This document shows, one piece after another, positions 5,432 through 10,051 of a stretch of DNA of 10,051 bases. The DNA is taken from contig CAXRGH010000039.1 of the NCBI GenBank assembly GCA_964230195.1, positions 1 to 10,051 of the forward strand, in the 5' to 3' direction. Below the pieces are notes generated by a model. That model made no database searches. It had not been told where the DNA came from and was given only the letters and a program-made list of their open reading frames with translations. Source of the stretch: CAXRGH01 sp964230195 (GTDB taxonomy: Bacteria; Pseudomonadota; Gammaproteobacteria; Enterobacterales; Alteromonadaceae). The translations under genes were made by a program, and so were the position numbers. How positions within the stretch are numbered: the stretch's first letter is position 1; each line of letters begins with the position of its first letter.

Positions 5432-6307
5432 ATGTCAGCAAAAAAACGAGGCTTAGGACGCGGCTTAGATGCGTTACTCGCAACGAATCAATCCCTAGTC
5501 AGTGACGATCAATCACAAACCACATCTGCGTCAGACAGTGATCTTCAAAATTTACCAATTGAATTTCTTACGCCAGGTAAATATCAGCCTCGAAAGGATA
5601 TGTCACCTGAAGCCCTAGAAGAGCTAGCATCTTCTATTCGTTCTCAAGGTATTATCCAACCGATTGTTGTGCGTCCACTTGGACATGAGCGTTACGAGAT
5701 CATCGCGGGTGAACGTCGTTGGCGTGCCTCGCAACTTGCACAGCTAGACACAGTTCCTTGTATTGTGAAGCCAGTAGCTGATGAGGCTGCAGTTGCCATT
5801 GCGTTAATTGAAAATATTCAGCGCGAAGATTTAAACGCAATGGAAGAAGCACAAGCTCTTGAACGCTTACTCACCGAATTCGAATTAACTCATCAAGAAG
5901 TTGCGGACGCGGTTGGTAAATCACGTACAACAGTCACCAATTTATTGCGTCTCAATAATCTCAATGACGACGTCAAAACATTATTGGAATGTGGTGACAT
6001 TGAAATGGGACATGCAAAAGCGCTACTTGGACTTGACGGTGGTACACAATCAGATGCCGCTAAAGTCGTTTCTGACAAAGGTATGACGGTTAGAGATACT
6101 GAAAATTTTGTGCGTAAACTACTGGAACCAAAAGTTGACAAGCCAAAGGCTGAACCTGATCAAGATATTCTTAGATTGCAGACTCAATTGTCAGACACCT
6201 TGGGAGCAAAGGTTGCCATCAATCATAGCTCCAAGGGTAAAGGTAAGATGACAATCAGTTATAACAGTCTCGATGAACTGGACGGAATATTAGCCAAAAT
6301 CAATTAA
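5432..6307 (+). CDS. parB: Chromosome partitioning protein ParB (Spo0J family)
   Basis: ParB binds parS sites near the origin, spreads as a CTP-dependent clamp and stimulates ParA. The product is 291 residues. The N-terminal ParA-contacting peptide KKRGLGRGLDALL (4-16) is intact and supports the ATG at 5432; an in-frame TTG at 5399 would add eleven residues and overlap parA. After a polar linker (about 17-42) comes the ParB/Srx CTP-binding domain, with YQPRKDMSPEALEELASSI (51-69), GIIQPIVVR (73-81), the CTPase motif GERRWR (93-98) and ENIQRED (127-133). The HTH parS-reading region is LTHQEVADAVGKSRTTVTNL (152-171). Residues from about 245 form the C-terminal dimerisation domain, with the usual GKGKMTISYNSLDELDGIL ending. 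No canonical parS site was found in this window. The ribosome site is modest (GGAA at 5417-5420). Confidence 0.97.
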   Translation: MSAKKRGLGRGLDALLATNQSLVSDDQSQTTSASDSDLQNLPIEFLTPGKYQPRKDMSPEALEELASSIRSQGIIQPIVVRPLGHERYEIIAGERRWRASQLAQLDTVPCIVKPVADEAAVAIALIENIQREDLNAMEEAQALERLLTEFELTHQEVADAVGKSRTTVTNLLRLNNLNDDVKTLLECGDIEMGHAKALLGLDGGTQSDAAKVVSDKGMTVRDTENFVRKLLEPKVDKPKAEPDQDILRLQTQLSDTLGAKVAINHSSKGKGKMTISYNSLDELDGILAKIN

Positions 6308-6333
6308 CCATAGGTATAACGCTGACTAACAGC

Positions 6334-6361
6334 TTGTATATTTATTGTAAACAAGTATAAT
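6334..6361 (+). promoter_or_regulatory. Candidate promoter of the atp operon
   Basis: A perfect -10 TATAAT occupies 6356-6361. The best -35 is poor (TTGTAT at 6334-6339, 16 bp spacing). The start of transcription would be near 6368, leaving about a 34-base leader before atpI. CTTGT (6333-6337) and ACAAG (6351-6355) form an inverted repeat around the spacer and could be an operator. No terminator is visible after parB, so read-through from the par genes is possible too. Confidence 0.45.
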
Positions 6362-6401
6362 TTCGGCGCTTTTGTGGATAGTTTTCATTTGGTTGTCTAG
6401 T

Positions 6402-6788
6402 ATGACACGTAATTTAGTCAGCAATGGTCGAAAATTAGTCTTTTTTATTACTGTTTATCAGTTATTTACGGCCATTGTTATAACAACCTTAATTGCTGTT
6501 TTTTTCGCGCAGGACAAAGCGCTCTCGTATGGTTTTGGATGTATAACAGCAATGATCCCCGCTCTTGTCATGGGGTTATTCACGTTTAAATATGCTGGTG
6601 GAAACAAAAATAAACTCGTTTTGAAGAGTTTTAATGCCGGAAATAAAATTAAATTTTTATTAACGTTGATGCTGATTGGCGTGAGTTTAAAACAACCATT
6701 CTTGGTATTTGAATGGTACCTCATTGGCCTAGCGTTAACGATGGTTTTTCAATGGATAGCAATAGCTCGCTATCAAAAGAACCAATAA
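6402..6788 (+). CDS. atpI: ATP synthase protein I (AtpI)
   Basis: AtpI is a small inner-membrane protein encoded first in atp operons. It is not a structural subunit but is thought to help assemble the c-ring and may aid Mg2+ supply. The product is 128 residues (E. coli 126), with four hydrophobic segments at about 12-35, 41-62, 84-97 and 99-121 separated by basic loops (GGNKNK at 66-71). Sequence conservation in this family is low, so the call rests on length, topology and its place directly before atpB. The ATG at 6402 is preferred; a TTG at 6372 would start only a few bases after the predicted transcription start. The Shine-Dalgarno sequence is very weak (GGTTG at 6391), which fits the known low expression of atpI. 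Confidence 0.88.
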   Translation: MTRNLVSNGRKLVFFITVYQLFTAIVITTLIAVFFAQDKALSYGFGCITAMIPALVMGLFTFKYAGGNKNKLVLKSFNAGNKIKFLLTLMLIGVSLKQPFLVFEWYLIGLALTMVFQWIAIARYQKNQ

Positions 6789-6829
6789 AACGAATACATT
6801 TTTAACATTATCAATAGGAAACATTAAAC

Positions 6830-7630
6830 ATGGCATCAGGTGGCGAACAAACCATTAGTGGTTATATTCAACATCACTTGACCAATGCCACGGTGGGTGA
6901 AGGGTTTTGGACCTTCCACGTAGACACCTTAGCATGGTCAATTGGTCTCGGAATTCTTTTTCTTTGGCTCTTCCGCTCAGTGGCAAAAACGGCAACAACT
7001 GGAGTACCCGGTAAACTTCAGGCATTTGTTGAAATTGTTGTTGAGTTTGTTGATGACACAGTCAAAAGCACCTTCCACGGTAAAAGCAATGTAATTGCAC
7101 CTCTTGCTCTGACCATTTTTGTATGGGTATTGCTGATGAACTTGATGGATTTGATTCCAGTCGACTTCTTACCTTGGATTGCAGGTCAAATTGGATACTA
7201 TGCCTTTGGTGTCGATCCTCATGACGTCTATATGAAAGTTGTTCCAACGACCGATGTAAACATGACGTTTGCTCTTTCTCTTGGTGTATTCGCCCTGATG
7301 ATTTTTTACTCAATTAAAATCAAAGGTCTTGGTGGATTCTTAAAAGAGCTTTACGCACACCCGTTTAACACGCCGTGGTTATATTGGTTCAACTTTATCC
7401 TCGAATTAGTGGCATTGCTTGCTAAGCCATTGTCATTATCACTCCGTTTGTTCGGTAACTTGTATGCGGGTGAACTTATCTTCATCCTGATTGCAGCAAC
7501 AATCGGTATTTGGCAATTGCCTGTCCACTTTATTTGGGCAGCGTTCCACTTGTTAGTCATTCCGTTACAAGCTTTCATCTTCATGATGCTGACGATAGTT
7601 TATCTCAGCATGGCTCATGAAGATCACTAA
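6830..7630 (+). CDS. atpB: F1Fo-ATP synthase subunit a (AtpB)
   Basis: Subunit a is the stator of the proton channel in the inner membrane and forms the two half-channels against the c-ring. The product is 266 residues (E. coli 271). Five to six hydrophobic helices are visible. LSLSLRLFGNLYAGE (201-215) carries the essential arginine R206 (E. coli R210), N210 and E215 (E. coli E219). AFHLLVIPLQAFIFMMLTIVYLSMA holds H240 and Q247 (E. coli H245 and Q252). All channel residues are therefore in place for a proton-coupled enzyme. The ATG is preceded by AGGAAA (6816-6821) with 8 bases between. It lies 41 bases after atpI. A 58-base spacer with a hexamer repeat separates it from atpE. Confidence 0.98.
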   Translation: MASGGEQTISGYIQHHLTNATVGEGFWTFHVDTLAWSIGLGILFLWLFRSVAKTATTGVPGKLQAFVEIVVEFVDDTVKSTFHGKSNVIAPLALTIFVWVLLMNLMDLIPVDFLPWIAGQIGYYAFGVDPHDVYMKVVPTTDVNMTFALSLGVFALMIFYSIKIKGLGGFLKELYAHPFNTPWLYWFNFILELVALLAKPLSLSLRLFGNLYAGELIFILIAATIGIWQLPVHFIWAAFHLLVIPLQAFIFMMLTIVYLSMAHEDH

Positions 7631-7651
7631 GCCTGTGACTTAATACTTTTA

Positions 7652-7673
7652 AACTTTAACTTTAACTTTAACT
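7652..7673 (+). repeat. AACTTT hexamer tandem repeat before atpE
   Basis: AACTTT is repeated perfectly at 7652-7657, 7658-7663 and 7664-7669, followed by a partial AACT. It ends just before the AAGG ribosome site (7677-7680) of atpE. A/U-rich leaders upstream of atpE are known translational enhancers in E. coli, so a role in raising c-subunit output is plausible. Confidence 0.85.
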
Positions 7674-7688
7674 AAAAAGGTAAACTCA

Positions 7689-7925
7689 ATGGAAATCTTA
7701 GGTAATCTTTATATTGCTGTTGGCATCCTAATCGGTCTATGTGCACTTGGTCCTGCAATCGGCTTCGGTCTTCTAGGTGGAAAATTCCTAGAATCTGCTG
7801 CTCGTCAACCAGAACTAGCACCTCAACTACAAGTAAAAATGTTCATCGTAGCAGGTCTTATCGATGCTATCGCGATGATCGGTGTAGCTATTGCACTTTA
7901 CATGCTATTCGTACTTGGCGCGTAA
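7689..7925 (+). CDS. atpE: F1Fo-ATP synthase subunit c (AtpE)
   Basis: This hairpin membrane protein forms the rotating proteolipid ring. The product is 78 residues (E. coli 79): helix 1 (about 5-33) with LGPAIGFGLLGG, polar loop ARQPEL (38-43), and helix 2 (about 50-76) with the proton-carrying aspartate D59 in VAGLIDAIAM (E. coli D61). The residues expected for sodium coupling are not evident, so proton coupling is inferred. P22 in helix 1 is uncommon against the T/A I expect in related gammaproteobacteria. Codon use is strongly biased: its 14 leucines are 7 CTA, 6 CTT and 1 TTA, unlike the upstream genes, which fits the very high expression needed for a ring of about ten copies. The ribosome site AAGG is 8 bases before the ATG. 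Confidence 0.98.
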   Translation: MEILGNLYIAVGILIGLCALGPAIGFGLLGGKFLESAARQPELAPQLQVKMFIVAGLIDAIAMIGVAIALYMLFVLGA

Positions 7926-7952
7926 TTCTTAGTAGTTTTCAATCTTTTTTAG

Positions 7953-7958
7953 AGGAGG
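7953..7958 (+). promoter_or_regulatory. Full-consensus ribosome binding site of atpF
   Basis: AGGAGG is a perfect anti-16S match 7 bases upstream of a TTG start codon. The strong site probably offsets the weak start codon to set b-subunit output. Confidence 0.85.
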
Positions 7959-7965
7959 AGCAGTC

Positions 7966-8436
7966 TTGAATATCAATGCTACTCTACTTGGTGAACTGAT
8001 AGCGTTTGTTGTCTTTGTGTTGTTCTGCATGAAATATGTATGGCCACCATTGATGAGCGCGATTGAAGAACGCCAACAAAAAATTGAAGATGGTTTAGCA
8101 GCGTCAGACCGTGCTGAAAAAGACTTGCAACTTGCTCAAGAAAAAGCAACTGCACAGTTGAAAGATGCAAAGTCACAAGCTGCTGATATCATTGAACAGG
8201 CCAAAAAACGTGCGTCTGCGATCGTAGACGAAGAAACTCAACGTGGACATGACGAGCGTGAAAAAATCATTGCTCAAGGTCACGCTGAGATTGAAGCTGA
8301 GCGTAACCGTGCAAAAGAAGATTTGCGCAAACAGGTTGCTGCTTTAGCCGTTGTTGGTGCTGAGAAAATCTTAGAGCGTCAAATCGATGCAGCTGCCCAC
8401 AGTGACATAGTTGAAAAACTGGTCTCTGAACTATAA
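7966..8436 (+). CDS. atpF: F1Fo-ATP synthase subunit b (AtpF)
   Basis: Two copies of subunit b form the peripheral stalk that holds F1 against Fo. The product is 156 residues, the same length as E. coli AtpF, and aligns from its first residues (MNINATLLGELIAFVVFVLF). This fixes the TTG at 7966 as the start; E. coli uses GTG. One membrane helix spans about 6-25, followed by CMKYVWPP. A long charged coiled coil covers about 35-130, rich in A, K, E and Q. The delta-binding C-terminus reads LAVVGAEKILERQID...SDIVEKLVSEL. It lies 40 bases after atpE, with full-consensus AGGAGG at 7953-7958. Confidence 0.98.
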   Translation: MNINATLLGELIAFVVFVLFCMKYVWPPLMSAIEERQQKIEDGLAASDRAEKDLQLAQEKATAQLKDAKSQAADIIEQAKKRASAIVDEETQRGHDEREKIIAQGHAEIEAERNRAKEDLRKQVAALAVVGAEKILERQIDAAAHSDIVEKLVSEL

Positions 8437-8453
8437 CGAAGGGAGAAGAGCTT

Positions 8454-8987
8454 ATGTCTGAATTGACAACCATCGCTCGTCCTTACGCGAAAGCAGCTTT
8501 TGATTATGCGGTCGAACAAAAAGCGACAGACCAATGGCTTCAAATGCTCGCGTTTGCAGCGGAAGTTTCAGCGAATGAAGCAGTAAAAGAACTGTTAACC
8601 GGTTCAGTTGCTAGCGACAAACTAGCTGAAATATTCATTAACGTCTGTGGCGACCAAATTGACGAAAAAGGTCAAAATTTAATCAAATTGTTGGCTGAAA
8701 ATGGCCGTTTACAAGTGTTACCTGAAATCTTAGGTTTGTTTGTAGAGATGAAAGCTGAACTTGATAGCGAAATTGAAGTATCTGTTACTTCTGCTACTGA
8801 GTTGGGCGACGCTCAAAAACAATCACTGAGTGCGTCACTTGAAAAACGCTTCGGTCGAAAAGTACAGCTAAATTGTAAAGTAGATGAAACGCTTGTTGCT
8901 GGTGTGGTAATAGAAGCCGGCGATACAGTAATTGATGGCTCAGTGCGCAGTAAACTGGGTCGACTAGCCACTACATTACAAGCATAA
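8454..8987 (+). CDS. atpH: F1Fo-ATP synthase subunit delta (AtpH)
   Basis: Delta sits on top of the alpha3-beta3 head and links it to the b-dimer stalk. The product is 177 residues, identical in length to E. coli AtpH. The N-terminal helical domain begins with TIARPYAKAAFDYAVEQ and contains LAFAAEVSANE and GQNLIKLLAENGRL. The C-terminal domain ends with LNCKVDETLVAGVVIEAGD and VIDGSVRSKLGRL. The start ATG has AAGGGAG (8439-8445) 8 bases upstream. It sits 17 bases after atpF and 13 bases before atpA, within one operon. Confidence 0.98.
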   Translation: MSELTTIARPYAKAAFDYAVEQKATDQWLQMLAFAAEVSANEAVKELLTGSVASDKLAEIFINVCGDQIDEKGQNLIKLLAENGRLQVLPEILGLFVEMKAELDSEIEVSVTSATELGDAQKQSLSASLEKRFGRKVQLNCKVDETLVAGVVIEAGDTVIDGSVRSKLGRLATTLQA

Positions 8988-9000
8988 CGGGGAATAGCGC

Positions 9001-10051
9001 ATGCAACTTAATTCCACTGAAATTGCAGAATTGATCAAAAAACGTATTGAGCAATTCGAAGTAGTAAGTGAAGCACGCAATGAAGGAACCATCGTCGGTG
9101 TAACTGACGGTATCATTCGTGTACACGGCCTTGCTGATGTCATGCAAGGTGAAATGATTGAACTACCTGGCAGCCGCTACGCAATCGCTCTTAACCTTGA
9201 GCGCGATTCAGTTGGTGCAGTAGTTATGGGTCCTTATGCGGACCTTCAAGAAGGTACAAAAGTAAAATCAACTGGCCGTATCCTAGAAGTACCAGTAGGT
9301 AACGAACTACTTGGTCGTGTTGTTAACACACTAGGTGAGCCAATTGATGGTAAAGGCGCAATCGACGCAGCTGGTTTTGAACCAGTTGAAAAAATTGCAC
9401 CGGGTGTAATCGAACGTCAATCAGTTGACCAACCAGTACAGACTGGTTATAAGTCAATCGATGCTATGATCCCAGTTGGTCGTGGACAGCGTGAATTGAT
9501 TATCGGTGACCGCCAAACAGGTAAAACAGCATTAGCAATCGATGCCATCATCAACCAGAAAAACACAGGCGTTAAGTGTGTGTATGTAGCGGTTGGTCAG
9601 AAAGCATCTACCATTGCTAACGTAGTACGTAAGCTAGAAGAGCACGGGGCGCTTGAAAACACTATTGTTGTTGCAGCTTCTGCGTCAGAGTCAGCAGCTC
9701 TTCAATACCTTGCTCCATACTCTGGTTGTACAATGGGTGAATTCTTCCGCGACCGCGGTGAAGATGCACTTATCGTATACGATGATTTGTCAAAGCAAGC
9801 GGTAGCTTATCGTCAAATTTCATTGCTTCTTAAGCGTCCTCCTGGTCGTGAAGCATACCCTGGTGATGTTTTCTATCTCCACAGCCGTCTACTAGAGCGT
9901 GCAGCTCGTGTTAACGCTGATTATGTAGAAAAATTCACTAACGGTGAAGTGAAAGGTCAAACCGGTTCTTTAACTGCGTTACCTATCATTGAAACACAAG
10001 CGGGCGATGTATCAGCATTCGTACCAACCAACGTAATTTCAATTACAGATG
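9001..10051 (+). CDS. atpA: F1Fo-ATP synthase subunit alpha (AtpA), 3'-truncated
   Basis: Alpha carries the non-catalytic nucleotide sites of the F1 head. The window holds the first 350 codons of about 513 and ends in the middle of the gene, so this is a window edge and not a broken gene. The N-terminal MQLNSTEIAELIKKRIEQF contacts delta. A beta-barrel crown follows (about 25-95, with GIIRVHGLADVMQGEM). Walker A is GDRQTGKT at 169-176, the same numbering as E. coli. Walker B lies in EDALIVYDDLSKQA, and LLLKRPPGREAYPGDVFYLHSRLLERAA is the typical nucleotide-binding core. The ATG has GGGGA (8989-8993) 7 bases upstream. Codon use favours CTA, GTA and CGT, as in atpE. atpG, atpD and atpC are expected next. 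Confidence 0.98.
   Translation, partial: MQLNSTEIAELIKKRIEQFEVVSEARNEGTIVGVTDGIIRVHGLADVMQGEMIELPGSRYAIALNLERDSVGAVVMGPYADLQEGTKVKSTGRILEVPVGNELLGRVVNTLGEPIDGKGAIDAAGFEPVEKIAPGVIERQSVDQPVQTGYKSIDAMIPVGRGQRELIIGDRQTGKTALAIDAIINQKNTGVKCVYVAVGQKASTIANVVRKLEEHGALENTIVVAASASESAALQYLAPYSGCTMGEFFRDRGEDALIVYDDLSKQAVAYRQISLLLKRPPGREAYPGDVFYLHSRLLERAARVNADYVEKFTNGEVKGQTGSLTALPIIETQAGDVSAFVPTNVISITD

Noticed and set aside
6372..6401. TTG start giving a longer AtpI
   Set aside because: It would begin only a few bases from the predicted transcription start and has no ribosome site.
7062..7313. Open reading frames on the minus strand inside atpB and other genes
   Set aside because: They lie opposite strongly conserved genes, have no family resemblance and no ribosome sites, so they are mirror artefacts of the coding strand.
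7652..7673. Hexamer repeat as a CRISPR or mobile-element footprint
   Set aside because: The unit is six bases with no spacers, and there are no flanking inverted repeats or transposase sequence.
7739..7969. Alternative + frame overlapping atpE
   Set aside because: It is out of frame with the conserved c subunit, and its translation is an arginine/serine/cysteine-rich product typical of a shadow frame.

Overview
The window is a gammaproteobacterial chromosomal origin region with an AT-rich base composition. MnmG, RsmG and the ATP synthase subunits are E. coli-like. A chromosomal parA-parB pair and a Vibrio/Shewanella-type c subunit point to a marine gammaproteobacterium, perhaps Alteromonadales. 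The genus cannot be resolved by reading alone. All genes lie on the + strand. The first 36 bases are Illumina adapter, so genomic sequence starts at about 37.

Layout. At 38-1367 there are two overlapping replication genes: a 5'-truncated DnaT-domain protein and a DnaC-like AAA+ helicase loader. At 1368-2065 there is no gene. The right part of this gap has the anatomy of oriC: DnaA boxes on both strands, an AT-rich unwinding element that aligns well with the E. coli R1/13-mer region, a cluster of GATC (Dam/SeqA) sites, and a promoter reading out into mnmG. At 2066-6307 lie mnmG, rsmG, parA and parB, closely packed and probably co-transcribed. At 6308-10051 lies the ATP synthase operon in the order atpI-atpB-atpE-atpF-atpH-atpA, with its own promoter; atpA is cut by the window edge.

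How they work together. DnaA would bind and open the origin, DnaC (with DnaT in PriA-type restart) would deliver DnaB, and ParA/ParB would segregate the newly copied origin. MnmG and RsmG modify tRNA and 16S rRNA. The atp genes form F1Fo-ATP synthase. The order mnmG-rsmG-parA-parB-atp is a classic conserved origin neighbourhood.

The core is ordinary housekeeping DNA. The parts worth a second look are: (1) a DnaT/DnaC module abutting oriC and transcribed towards it, in the place E. coli gives to mioC; (2) a DnaC-like ATPase lacking the arginines expected in AAA+ box VII; (3) an R1-equivalent DnaA box that departs from consensus next to a run of TAA/TAG triplets in the unwinding element; (4) an AACTTT hexamer repeat just before atpE; and (5) the sequencing adapter, which is in frame with the first gene.
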